From Morchella semilibera (taxonomy: Eukaryota; Ascomycota; Pezizomycetes; Pezizales; Morchellaceae), in the NCBI GenBank assembly GCA_009192285.1, contig WBVU01000004.1, positions 4,362,001-4,426,000 on the forward strand: 64,000 bases of DNA. Direction: 5' to 3'. The notes under the pieces are model-generated. The model saw only the letters and a program-made list of their open reading frames with translations, searched no databases and had not been told where the DNA came from. Made by a program: the position numbers and the translations under genes. Of this stretch, positions 37,702 through 52,800 are shown one piece after another; position 1 is the first letter of the stretch, and each line of letters starts with the position of its first letter.

Positions 37702-38278
37702 CATAAACATAAATTCTTGTTTTTAAAGGTTTAATATACATGCATGTAGTTTTCACACGACATCTGCAATCACCCTATTATTTACCTGCTCTCTCTGTAC
37801 CCTCTTGAGACCTCATTACATTGTTAATGACAGATTGTGCGCTTTAGCGTAATTTATGTCATACCTAGTAATGACTAGCCAACCAGCTCTTCTTCTCACT
37901 CACATCTTCTGCATTGCCAGTTCATCATCATCTCACGTTCATTCGAGGCTATTTTCTTTCCCCGTCTCACTAGACTTTCCCATTCTGCTTTAGAACTTTT
38001 TTCGCACAGCTTACACCCCCCACTTCCCTTATCAATCTCTCCCACCCATCACAACTCATACTATCAAATTGTTCACTCACTCGCCACGACCGCTCCGAAA
38101 CTTTCTAAGCAACAATTACAAAAACCTTCGGTTGGGCTTCTATTAAAGGCCAAATTTTTAAATTTGAAACGCGAGGCTAATAACTGTACTTCTAAATCGA
38201 AAGCTTCATTAGCTTTTAGGACCTGACGGAGAAGAAATAGAACTCGAAGAAGAGATTTCTTCTTTCTTTCGAGGCGTC
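37702..38278. other. Spacer between RRP5 and PRP4
   Basis: 577 nt of RRP5 3' end and PRP4 promoter. C/T-rich sequence from about 37900 to 38060 resembles fungal promoter pyrimidine tracts. No gene recognised. Confidence 0.5.
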
Positions 38279-41094
<2,816 letters not shown>

Positions 41095-42053
41095 GATGGG
41101 GTTTCGATAATGGATGAACATGGGATGTAGTTGGCTTTTGACCCTTCTCTTTATTTGTAGCGTGTCTGCGAGTGACATTTTCATTAGGCTCTATAAATAA
41201 ATTTCAGGGTGTAACTGCATGTAGGCCGGCGTTTGTTCGTTGCGACCAAGCTTCCCTTTCCCAAGTCGGAATCAGCTACTTGTATATGATGTATCTACAT
41301 TTCACATGGGATATCAGCTTGGTTGCTGTTGAGTAATTTTAATTCTCTGCATCCCTCTGAATACGGCATTCTAAACCACTTCCCGTTGCATTTGTGTATT
41401 CATAGGTTATCACTCGATTGGGAACCTACATGTATCTATGGAAGTAAATGCAACCAAATTGATGATTTCTTAAAGAGCTAGACTATTGAGTAGGCATGTA
41501 GGTACATACAACATTCTGCCTGCAGTTCCTATCGTCAAACGGGGATGCGCATAGTGCCTTGTGCTAAGTAACCGGAGCGCTAGTACGTTATACCGAGGTA
41601 CATGTATATACATACATGTAATATACTGTACTTTCCCATCTTTGGCCCTATAAGAGTCAGCTACAAGGGTGTAGTTGCGTCTATAGCAGCACAGCTTTCT
41701 GGTGGGCCCGGGTACAGTGCGTGCTCCAACGAAAAGGGTCTTTCGCTCTCCCTAGTATTCCAGGTAAAATAATTTGTGTTGTAGATTTCAGCGCGAAGGT
41801 TGATTAAATTTACATGTAGTTATCACCATGCCTGTTGTAGCTGGTGCCCCTTTCAGCCGCATCAACGGTTGCTGGGCTAATAGGTAATTAACTGTAAGGC
41901 GCTACAACGCGATGGGATGTTTACAATTTTCCTCGCGTCTCACCTGAACTGTAACATCTCCCCCCCCCCTCCCCTCTCCCCCAAGCCTCCAGCCATTCAT
42001 CATACATATCCAACAACTATCTTTGCTGCATTATCTTGTCCATCTCACATATC
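41095..42053. other. Spacer between PRP4 and BRR6
   Basis: 959 nt without a recognisable gene. It contains four TACATGTA sites (near 41427, two at about 41592-41614, and 41813) and a C run just before BRR6 (41961-41970). Confidence 0.5.
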
Positions 42054-43595
42054 ATGGCGAACTTTACCAGAGGTAATGAATCGCCTATGGACTTTGAATA
42101 CGACCGGACCCCTGGTATCAACCCGACTTCACCCTTCTCTCTTGCCTATGAGAGCGCAAGGAAAGTCAATCCCCTTCGACCTTATTTCCATCCCTCCCCT
42201 CCCATGCTATATCATATTATTTGTACTAACATACACAGTAGCAAGCCGTTCAATCTTCGAATCCTCACCTATCAAACCCCCCTATACCCCCTCAGCTACA
42301 GCCACCTTCCGCTTTACCGCAGGAAATCCGGCGACTCCACATTCTACACGACCTACGCAGTCAGCCTTCCAAACACCAAGCTTCCAGCTATTGCGGAATG
42401 ACTGGAATACACCGTCGAAGGACTCTGATATATTCTCAGAAGCTACTCCCCGGTCTCCGGAATTAGACAGTGAGGCGCCAACTCCCGAGCCAAAAACCGC
42501 TCGGTCGGAGCTCAAAAGTATAATTAGCAAGCCTGCTCTACCGTCAAGTAACCCTCACAAAGCACTGGTCGCGGACAGCTTAAGAGGGGCGGACCGCGGA
42601 GGGCGCTGTTTGCCGCCGTAACTAAAGCACGTAGACAGCGACCGCCGACACAGATTTCAACGCAAAACTTTACGCCCCTCTCAGGATATGATGATACGGA
42701 GGTCGAAGAAAGCTCAGAGGAATCGGATGATGACGAGGGGGGGGAGGAAGATGACTCGCCTTGCCGGCGCCCCTCACCTCGCATGTCATGGCGCCGCACT
42801 GCGGAATCTGCTGCGGCCTCTTTTGTGTCAACTCATCGTGACTTGCCGTTGATTGTGTCGCATTACCTTCAGCTATTCTTCAACCTCTCATTACTACTCC
42901 TGATCCTCTATGCCGTGTTCTGTTTCTATCTCACTATCCGGGCGGATGTTGATGTAAAGGTGGAGGAGTACTCGTCAGAAATCTTAATGGAGATTAGTCA
43001 ATGCAGTAGAGACTACACCGAGAATCTCTGCGCACCAGGAGTGAGAGTACCGGCTATGGAGAAGGTGTGCAATGCATGGGAAAGATGCATGAACAGGGAC
43101 CCAACAATGGTCGGGAGAGCTCGAGTTAGTGCGGAGACGTTTGCCGGGATTGTGGATGGATTTGTTGAAGGAATCAGTTACAAAACAATGGTAAATCATA
43201 TTTCACACGGGCATTGTTAGTAATGAGTGATTATTGACTGAAATATACAGCTTTTTTGCCTCCTCGTAATCTTCGGAGGACTATTCATATCCAACACAGC
43301 ATTCGGGTTCTACCGAGCCAAGACGGTTAATCCTATGCCACACTATCATCCAGCACAGCCATTCCCCCCGGCGTATGGAGCGTACCCCAACGGAATACCA
43401 CCAACGCCCATGGCTTCACGCTGGGATCGTGAATTGCAACAGCAGATTTACGACCAACAGTTGGCACAACAACTCATGCCCGGAACACCTGTACCAAGCA
43501 CCCCCTCTAGATCACTACCTTGGGATGGTGGGGCTACACCAAGGAGAACAGGTGGCCGGGACCGAGTTGGGACTGGCAGAAGGGAAAAGTGGTAA
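42054..43595 (+). CDS. BRR6: Brr6/Brl1-family nuclear envelope protein
   Basis: Integral protein of the nuclear envelope that helps nuclear pore complex assembly and membrane lipid balance. Exons about 42054..42164, 42239..43190 and 43251..43595. The conserved core has a first membrane helix (LFFNLSLLLLILYAVFCFYL, nt about 42869-42930), a lumenal loop with four cysteines (SQCSRDYTENLC and VCNAWERC) that form disulphides, and a second helix (LLVIFGGLFISNTAFGFY) encoded mainly by exon 3. N-terminal part is disordered, C-terminal tail is Pro/Gln-rich. Two single-base phase mismatches: at the first exon junction (AAAG|GT expected) and near CC 42594-42595, both explained by a contracted homopolymer. 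No other reading joins the conserved parts. Confidence 0.88.
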
Positions 43596-44914
43596 GCTAG
43601 GGGGCAAAGGCGACAGTAAATGATGGTGCGGCATTTTAATGGAGTTTTTTCTTTATACCTTTTGATTTCTAGAATTGTTGGGATTGGGTATGGGGTTAAC
43701 GTTGTAATTTTCTTCCTTCAACAGTTTTATTGTGCAAATGTAAAGTATTTGATGTAGTTATGGATATATCAAAAAAGACTGGCGTTGAATTCCTTTTCTT
43801 TTTCTTACTCGTGTCGATCCCTGGATCAGCAGGGGTGTTGACGCGTAAAGTGGTTTTCACGTTCAAACTCAGCCTCAATCTCGCATGCTTCGATCGGAGA
43901 TTAGGCCTAAGAACTACACTTGACTGTGGTTTCCAGGCGGGTAAGTATCGTCGTATCTACGTAAATAGAGAGTCTATTACTGGTTAATGCCCAAAGTCGG
44001 TGCTAGGTTGAAGTAAATCCTAAAATTTACCCCTATCCTATCGTAACATATCTCGGTGCGTGATGTCTATCGAACATGGGAAGAACAGTGTATGGGTGTT
44101 GAAGTTTCTGCCAAGGCTAGCTAAAAAATGTAAAATCTAATTTTTGGGTGAGGTGCAGCAGGCTTGGCTCACTGGGATCCATAGATCTACAGGGCGATCC
44201 CACAGAAATCGGAATCAACACCCTACAACCCAAAGCCGCCCTTGACCAGTAATGCTATGAAGGAATACAGGGTGAGGGTGTGAGAATGGCTGAACTGGCT
44301 GAACTGCCTGACTTCAACACCCTATCTGCTTTCATGGGAGCGACAGGCAAGGGCTTGGGAACGCTGCTACCTCATACACAAATGTTAGAAAAGAAACTCC
44401 CCTACCCAAAAGTTTTCGTGAAAGGGCCAATTACCACCCAAACTAGGTGGAACAGGTTCCAAGTGTAGAACCACAGCACAATTATAACGATGGACAGAGG
44501 TAAAATATTTTGACCCTTGGGAGAAGACCTTTGCACATTTTTAACTGGTAAAAAGAAGTGGTTAAGGTGTAATATGGGTTTCGCCACTTAACTGCTTGAG
44601 GGGTTTCACGAAAACTTTTGGACTTTACATATGTTGGGCTTCGCCCCCCACGGCTTCGCCGCGGGACCCCCGATGAATATAGGAATATTGGAATAAGAAT
44701 TGATTAGCTAACGGCGTACCGTTTTAAACACAATGCAAACCATAAAACTCTCCGAGCAATGCAAACCCATTAGAAGACCTGTGAACACTAGACGTCCGCT
44801 AGCTTAGAAACAATTTACTTTTTGGTAAAAACGTTGTGTTCATCAAGATATGTTTTGGTGAGAAACACAACAACCTATAGAACTTAGCATTGAATAACTG
44901 GCACTTCATATGTG
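43596..44914. other. Left part of the accessory island
   Basis: 1.3 kb with no recognised gene. A GC-rich, partly self-complementary repeat (GGCTTCGCCCCCCACGG and following) sits at about 44638-44672. Short open frames, e.g. 44280..44468, show no family features. Confidence 0.45.
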
Positions 44915-45578
44915 TTAGATTGTACATACCAGACCAGCCCCCCCAAGTAGGATCCTAACCTGCCATACAAGCGGCTTGATCTCGGCTTTCAGGTCCCCAT
45001 GGTTCTTCTCCATCTTGGTTTCCAATTCCGCAAACTTCGTGTTTATAGCCCCGAAACCTTTTTCCATTGTTCTCGCAAGTTCACCGATAGACTTGTGTAC
45101 ATCCCCCTTGAAATCTCCAAGGCCCTACCACCAGTGCTCTTAGTCAATCGTTATGAAGTATTTATGAATATAGGTTATACCCTGTTCAAGCCAGCGACAC
45201 GGTCATCGAGCTTATTCACATGATCCCACTATGAACCAACCGTTCGTTAGTTAAGCCAGTCAGTGGCAATCCATAACATTCAGGATGACTTACCAAACGA
45301 CCATTGTCATTTGGAACCCAATTTTGTTTGGCTTCCGGCCTGCCATTACCAGAGGCCTCAGGCGCCTGCTTGTCTCCTGATTCAAACAAGCCCTCCCCAC
45401 CGCCCCCCCCATCTCCGGACCGGTTGATGAATCTTCCTAACTGAATACGTTGTTGTGCGATACGGCGAGTAGCCACGCGGGCTCCAGGTTGTTTAAACAT
45501 GTTTGATAGTAGGGGGGAATCATGACCCTCTACTTGTTCATATCCTAAACTGCGTACCGTTTTGTTACATGTAGTCAT
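44915..45578 (-). CDS. Hypothetical protein with C-terminal coiled coil
   Basis: Unrecognised. Three exons on the minus strand fit well: 45294..45578, 45181..45228 and 44915..45124, joined in phase across introns of 65 and 56 nt. The first intron has a CTAAC branch and GTAAGT donor. 180 aa from the ATG at 45578. The N-terminal half is polar with a Gly run (GDGGGGGEG). The C-terminal half is a heptad-like coiled coil (VHKSIGELARTMEKGF, KFAELETKMEK), then a short hydrophobic end (VRILLGGAGLVCTI). The clean splicing argues that this was made as a protein. It lies in an island with two decayed nuclease-like genes and is on the same strand as the HNH gene, 186 bp away. Confidence 0.55.
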
Positions 45579-45764
45579 CCTTCCGTTAGTATTAATACCA
45601 CAAGTCACGCACCGCTCCCTCGACACTCCATCTTCACTGTTAGAAAACAAACTCAATTATAAATAATGTAAACATATAAAGGCTCCGCCCACCCTCGGCG
45701 GGCCCCCCGTAAAAACACCGAACAACGAACCTAACCTTTATTAAACATTAAAATCACGAATACC

Positions 45765-47068
45765 TCAAAGAGCCACGCCCAGTCTAGCCGCCAACTCCAA
45801 CTCAAATCTTTCCTGCGCACATGGCCCTTCGCTAATCTCTCTCATCATATCCGTCCCCGGTGGAAAATCATGCTCGAATATCGGCTCTCCAGCACTTCTC
45901 ATGTTCGCAAGCACAGCCTGCCTAAAATGCCACCGCAAAAGCCTATCAGACACTCTATGAGGATCCGCCGGATCTCGACACACTGGGTCTAGATGTCGTC
46001 CATCTACGCCAAGCATATCTATAACAAACACCACGATCTTGTAGTTGTCCTATTAATTGTTAGGATAAATAATTATTTAAATAACGGGAAAACAATCATC
46101 ACCGAATAAGCAATCAACCATGCCAACAGGACTTTAAAAATTTCAGATTTTGAGGCTAGGACGAATCAAGTGTCCAGAAACACCCTTTAGATGTCTTTTG
46201 ACTATTTTAGATGATATTTGCTAATGTTGAGTGGTGAAGGATGGTTGCCATAATACATAATTTCTCCTTTTAGGTTTAGGTCTCTTGAAAGTACCCCCAC
46301 ACATTGTCTCGTACCCATCCCCTACGAGCAGTGCCAGCTGGGTACGAGCCTACCCCACACACTACCCTATAAACATCACCCAAAAACGACGAAGACTTCC
46401 GACATATTTGGGTCTTTCATCAACGGGACCCGGTTGCTTTCCCGGTGACGTTAAATGTGGAATAAACTTACGTCAGGATTCACCGACAGTCGATACTGAT
46501 CAAACGGCTGGTGCACACTCGCTTGAAGCAGAAACCCATTTTGACATGAATTGATCTTCGAAACCCCCGTAGTATCGTCCATATCCGTAATGTATCCGCT
46601 GTAACCCCACTCGGTCCACAGATTCTCCTTCTCCAGTGGAAAGATATGGGCTGCTTCAAAAGAATACCATTCATATGGAGCCATCGCGTTCACCACACCC
46701 GTGATAACACACTTTCCGTCACGAGCACGTATTCAAGTTCCTTCATGAAAGGCCTTGTCTCGACCCGAGACATTAAACGACATAACACGTTGCACCCACG
46801 GCTCGTCACTGACTCTAATTGTACCGTCACAATAAACATCTTATATACCAAGCTGCAGAGGATTGTCGCTAATCGATACCATGTCGCCCGAGGCTCTATA
46901 TTGAACACGTATAGGCTGAGTCCCAGTAACAAGAATGATGCCTAGCATCTGTAGGAAATTTGATTCCGTAACCGAGCCATTCTGGATGAGTCTACTAAGA
47001 GTAGTACCATTAGGATTGGTAGCGTCATAGATGTGTACGTTGCGAAAGTGTGTACGGTTTGACGCCAT
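45765..47068 (-). pseudogene. Decayed fungal HNH-nuclease-domain gene
   Basis: Resembles the fungal HNH_2-type proteins of unknown role. Two exons on the minus strand: 46472..47068 and 45765..46049. The domain is visible in order: ITGV, the first His in FEAAHIFPLEKEN, Asn in GVSKINSCQNG, and the last His in ASVHQPFDQY. The second exon carries the family tail (LDPVCRDPADPHRVSDRLLRWHFRQ). The frame is uniform but is broken by about two in-frame stops in the first exon, so about 293 codons are interrupted. The intron is unusually long (422 nt) and contains an inverted repeat near 46308-46350. Either a dead duplicate or one with substitutions of the RIP type; I infer the former. Confidence 0.7.
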
Positions 47069-47170
47069 GGTCAAATGGTGTTGTTTCTCTGCTCGCGTTG
47101 CTGTAACGGAGAGGAGGCTTATAATTATCATAACTTATATAAAATATTAGTGTGGGTGTTTAAATACATG

Positions 47171-47562
47171 TATGGTGCGGTGCGTCTTAAAGGTGACATT
47201 CCGGTATATCAGTTGGAACAGTCTTGGCCACTCCGTTTGCTTGTGAACCAAGAAGAGCCTTAGATTCCAGCCATTTTGTGGCTGAAAACTAAATCTTCGT
47301 TGCAGGTCTGTGAGGTAGGGAGGGGTATAAATGGCTATAATACTGTTCCACTTCACCAGGTCTTGGCGCTTTTTACATACAAAAATAGGTAAATGGCAGC
47401 TCAAATAACTTTTCAACCAGATAAGTTATCAAAAATCTATGAGATCAGAATATCTATCATACCTATGCCTACAATCTGATCTCATAGATTTTTGATATCT
47501 TGTCTGGTTGAAAAGTTATTCGCGCTGCCATTTTTGTCACCTTTATCGTGCGCGCCACCATA
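47171..47562. repeat. Foldback (inverted-repeat) element
   Basis: Long inner arms at about 47392-47452 and 47471-47532 are inverted copies of each other (AAATGGCAGC and AATAACTTTTCAACCAGA on the left, their complements on the right), separated by about 20 nt. The outer ends 47171-47198 and 47562-47535 also match in inverted form (TATGGTG and AAAGGTGACA), with about 190 nt of extra sequence only in the left arm. This is MITE-like, or a hairpin-RNA locus. No target-site duplication is evident. Confidence 0.75.
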
Positions 47563-48134
47563 CCCCTGGCGTTGCCAAGTTACCTCTCGTCCCGATGCGG
47601 AAGGTGCTGTTGCAAGGGTGCTTATCGCTTCTCAACCTAGGCGGTGGGGACAGTGGGCAGAGCCTCATGATCAGCGGCAGGGATGGCTTTAGTCACCCAA
47701 ATGGAGACGAAATGGTGCGCCGTTTAGGATATGGGCAGTAGGGGGTTATGATTCCCCCCCTACTGTCTGTCCAGCTGTCCATGAGAGAAAGGTGACACTG
47801 TTATGCCGAATTAGCTGTACCTACATGTAGTAACTCAGGCGGGATAGTGCTCGATAGGTGGTATTGTGGCCACACCCGCGTGCGGCCACCTATGCCCGCC
47901 GGGGATGATTGATAAAAGCCGCCACACCCCGGATGTCCAACGATGTCCTGAAAGTGGAGACTTGGCGATATAAGACCAAGGCTGGCCGTTATCCCCACTA
48001 CAACTACGTGCGGGACGACAACGAAAGGTTGCTTCCGTAGGATACGAGGAATATTATTGACACCTAACGGTAGATTGTGATTATGAGGCCCAAATACATG
48101 TACTTATTTATTGGTCTGTAGGATTCTTCAATAG
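47563..48134. other. Spacer inside the accessory island
   Basis: 572 nt between the foldback and the PD-(D/E)XK-like gene. Two TACATGTA sites (near 47821 and 48099). No gene recognised. Confidence 0.4.
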
Positions 48135-48856
48135 ATGGGTGACAACAGCGAGCAACAAATCAAGCCCAAGTGGACTACATCGTACTCGAGGATGACCATT
48201 GAAGAAGCAGAGAAAAGACTAGGCACTCGAATCGATGAACTTAAGAGGGTACCTGTTGATCGGATGTTGGCAGCCAAGCGTAACCTTGAACTTGGCGTGG
48301 CGGATGCTATCAAGGAGAGCGTTTATGACCGGATAGTGGAACATATTGAAGCCGAAGGATACCCTACAGAGGCGAATCCCGATTTCAAAGAAGTCAACAT
48401 TAGTGACTTAGTTTATTCCATCATTACTCCTATAATCACGGGTTTCCGACGCAAGACGAGACGCAACATACGGTTAACAAGAGAGAAGGAGGTTATATCC
48501 AGACAATGAGACAGGAGGCATGGGAGAATTTGTCGTGATGGACCGGATTTCGGTGACGGAAACGAAGTTCATGATCGTCATGGAAGCCAAGAAGGGTTCT
48601 ACTAGGGAGGCTATGAAACAGTGTTTACTAGCTGAGGAATAGCGATAGTGTATGGTTTCGTTACAACGGAAGAGCATTGGCAAATGCTCAAGTACGATGG
48701 TACATCGTTTCAGAAATCACGCAGAATTACGAGGGCAAAGAGGCGTGGATGAAGGAATGTTCCGTATTTGTGGATTGTATGGCTGTCGCATTAAGCAATG
48801 GAGGTGAAGGACGTGGTCGCCTGAGGATTGGATTTTCCGGCCCTACGGCCGGCTAA
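48135..48856 (+). pseudogene. Decayed PD-(D/E)XK-like gene of a fungal accessory family
   Basis: Opens with ATG and a helical N-terminal region (RLGTRIDELKRVPVDRMLAA, GVADAIKESVYDRIVEHI) followed by SDLVYSIITPIITGFRRKT. Further on, in other frames, come EFVVMDRISV, FMIVMEAKKGS, VYGFVTTEEHW, LKYDGTSFQ and ECSVFVDCMAVALSNGG. The pairing of an Asp strand with an E-A-K strand resembles the PD-(D/E)XK nuclease core. I recognise it as a family common in accessory regions of some Pezizomycetes but cannot name it. It is broken, with about three frame disruptions and apparent internal loss of sequence. Confidence 0.6.
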
Positions 48857-49845
48857 GGTGTTTCTGGAGAGGCGTTTGTGTTGACGTATTTGCGAGCAGG
48901 GCGAGTTCGGAGAGAAAGGATGACTAACAAACAGTGCGCCGTTTAATTCTGGGTTTTCAACGATAACCCCGTCCCTTGGCTGGACAGTGCGTTGTATATG
49001 GGCAGTCTGAGAGCGAAGTACTCCTGAATATCTGCGCTATTGAATACGCGCCCCCTCTGCGGCGAGACTTTATCCTACATGTAGCTACATGTACGTACCT
49101 ACTCGTCTCGAGGCTAAGGTCATCACACCAGCCGAGTGATTAGCGATGATCCAACCGAAGCGATCTTGCATAGCAGTGAAAGAAAGGAAGTATAGTTACC
49201 TTTGAGGGGTTTTATATCGACCCTTTAAGGCCTTTTAGTAACATAATATTAGAGCCTGGAGCTCTTCTGGAGTTAAGGGTCGGCACTTTTTTGTGTTGAT
49301 GGTTGGAAGAGCCTCATGTAAAATATGTGCACAGCCAACTAAACGAGTCCCAGGCTTAGTAAAAGTGGCGATCAGCCGCACCGTCATCAAGAGTAAACGT
49401 TTCGCTGTAACCTTAGAGCCTTCCTTCCTTCTTTCCCATTACACCTCTAATTTGAGAGCTACGGAGAAGCTTCCCGAACCCAAAGAATCCCGTTATTGAA
49501 ATACCATCGACTAACAACTTCCTCTAAGAACTCTAGGTAAGGTTTAAAGGTTAACGATAAGAAACGATCAAGGAGGATTTAGGAAGACACGTTTATCTGC
49601 CCCCCTTTCCTACGTGCTTTCTATCTTTACGCTCGGCTATAACTAAGTGGATCTGGATCCCAGCCGCTTGTTTTGTTTTTTTGTACCCATAATCTGCTGG
49701 CCGCCAAAAAGGAAGTCTTGCTGGAGACTAGAAATAAGGAAGCGAATACCCAAGAAAGGCCCCCAAAAATACCTCTAGGTCAACAAAAGTGGATCCGGTT
49801 AGTAGTTAAAAAGGAATACACTTAGACCTTGACACATAAGTTGAG
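48857..49845. other. Promoter side of KOG1
   Basis: 989 nt without a recognised gene. Two TACATGTA sites within about 15 nt near 49077-49092. Presumed KOG1 promoter and leader. Confidence 0.45.
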
Positions 49846-52800
49846 ATGACGGCTGTGTCGTTCTCCGTTCATCCAGTTGCTGCACACCGTCTTGAGAATC
49901 AGAGCACTGCAAATCCGCTCATACCACTGCCCACATCACCACTTCAGTGGAATAGCCGTATGCTCACCAGCGAAAATCACCAACAGCCACAGCCGCATCT
50001 AACTTCTCCCAATCCGCTCGTGCAGCCGCACCTCACCCCAAACCCCATCCAAGCTCCTAACACCACTACCAACACCACCATGAACGGTAGCGGTCACGGT
50101 GTAAACGGTAATTCCTCTCACAGTTACATGATGATAAACGGTGGCGACGTGCCTAGTCACGTAAATGGTGATAGGGAGAATGGAAGAGTGAACGCACATC
50201 AGCAACACCATCAGCAACCATATCCTACAAACGGTCCCTCGCACCCCACGACTGCAATATCACGCCAAAATTCATCATCCTCGACCGCTTCATCAGTTGC
50301 CCCCGCACATGAGTCTTCAGCAGAGCTTCTTCGGCAGACTCTTTCTGGGAATACGTTAGTTGCTCCTAACACGCGCTCAAACAGTAGGTCGAGTTCTCGA
50401 AGAAGAAAGGCACGAACCCCACAAACCCCAAGATCCGGAGTTCTTACACCCGCCACTATCCACGGATCGCCAGATATCTCGGATAATGAGAGCCCAAACG
50501 AAGAGATTGTGGATCACGAATATGAAGGAATGAGACATGGGTTCGAGGACGAGTACAACTCAGAGGCCTACCTGGCTGTCTTAGAGCAGGTTGGTTTGCG
50601 CTTTACTTATTGATCTGGTTCCGCGTCTAAATTTTCGAGACGACAGGTGTTCTATATGTATTATACCGACAAGCGCCACGAGACTGGAGGCAAGCCGAAA
50701 GAGGATAACCAAACATTCCCTCTTCAAGAATGGAGAATGCGCGACAGGCTGAAGACAGTTTCGGCTGCCTTAGTACTATGTTTGAACATCGGCGTCGATC
50801 CTCCTGGTATAGACCTTCTCTAGATAATCAATTGAAAATTAGCTAATTCTCCAGCAAGATGTCGTCAAAACAAATCCTTGCGCAAAACTTGAATGCTGGG
50901 TCGATACAACTCTCCATCCCACGGCGAAACCTCTAGAAAAAATTGGCAAAAACCTACAACAACAATATGAGACTCTGAGCATTCGCACTAGGTATAAACA
51001 GCATCTGGACCCGTTCGTCGAAGATACGAAGAAATTTTGTTGTTCTCTGCGGCGGAATGCGAAAGATGAACGTATTCTCTTCCATTACAACGGTCACGGG
51101 GTGCCCAAACCAACATCCAGTGGTGAAATCTGGGTTTTTAACAAAAACTTTACACAGTACATCCCAATATCATTATATGATCTCCAGAGCTGGCTCGGTG
51201 CTCCAAGTTTGTTCGTCTATGACTGCAGCGACGCCGGGAACATTGTTACAAATTTTAATAGATTTATCGAAAAGCACGAGCAGGAGAATGTAGAACTTAG
51301 AGCAAAGGATCCAAGCGCAATAACGACACCCTCATACAGCGACTGCATACAACTCGCAGCCTGTGGAGCCAAGGAAACACTCCCGATGAATCCGGACTTG
51401 CCAGCCGATCTCTTCACGTGTTGTTTGACCACGCCTATTGAAATCGCAGTCCGTTTTTTTGTTCTCCAAAATCCCTTACCATCGAGCCCATTGCCTGGCA
51501 GTCCCTTCCCGTCTAAGTTGACTGTTGATATGGCAATGAAGATCCCCGGGAGATTGCAAGAGCGAAGGACACCACTTGGAGAGCTTAATTGGATTTTTAC
51601 AGCAATTACTGATACCATTGCCTGGAATACTCTTCCTCGGCCGCTTTTTAAAAAGCTGTTTAGACAGGATTTGATGGTAGCCGCTCTCTTCAGAAATTTC
51701 TTGCTTAGCCAAAGAATTATGAGGGTTCACCAATGTCACCCCATATCATCCCCAGCTCTACCCGACACTCACCACCATCCATTATGGAACTCATGGGACT
51801 TGGCGGTTGAAATGGTTCTAGCACAGCTTCCTGCCTTAAACGACGCGGCTGAAGGCGGCCCACCGTATGAATATCAACACTCCGGATTCTTTACAGAGCA
51901 ACTCACGGCATTCGAAGTATATCTTTCTCAGGGTGCGGTTGACCGCAAGCCTCCAGATCAGTTGCCAATTGTTCTGCAGGTACTGCTCAGTCAAGTTCAT
52001 CGCCTCCGGGCCTTGATTTTGCTCAGTAAATTTCTCGATTTGGGCCCTTGGGCTGTAAATCTTGCACTGAGCATAGGGATTTTCCCCTATGTCTTAAAGT
52101 TACTTCAATCCGCCGCCCAGGAATTAAAACCTGTGATGGTCTTCATTTGGGCCAGGATCTTGGCCGTCGACGCATCCTGCCAAGCGGACCTACTGAAAGA
52201 TAACGGATACAGTTATTTTATCCAAATACTCAGTCCTACGTCTGGTATTCCGGTTGGAAACGCGAGCGAGCATCGTGCTATGTGCGCTTTCATTCTAGCC
52301 ATGTTCTGTCGAGGGTTCCACCAGGGCCAAGTAGTATGCATGCCTCCGAACGTGATGAGTGCATGCCTCGCACATCTCGGAGACGAAAATCCTCTTTTAA
52401 GGCAATGGGCATGTCTTTGCATGTCGCAACTTTGGTTCGAATTCTCTGACGCTAAATGGCAAGGGATTCGCGAAGGTGCACATTTAAGGCTCTGCGAACT
52501 AGCGACTGATAATGTCCCAGAGGTTAGAGCAGCAGTGCTATACGCACTTACTAGTTTCCTTGGAATCCCGGAGATGAGCGATGAGGTTGCGAAAATCGAA
52601 CAGACTGTGGCGGTTGCGTTGTTAGTTATGACGGCTGATGGAAGTAACATGGTTAGGAAAGAATTGGTTATTTTTATGAGTGCATTTGTGAAGCGGAATG
52701 AAAGTAAGTTCTTAGTGGCTGCATTTGAACAGATGGTGCAGGAGAGGGACTGCATGTATACTGGGGCTACGAAGGTATCTGAGACGGCTAGCGCAAAGGC

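Noticed and set aside
47714-48947. Shared 12-mer GTGCGCCGTTTA at two sites in the island as element ends
   Set aside because: Matches of this length are expected by chance in 64 kb, and the flanks do not extend the similarity.
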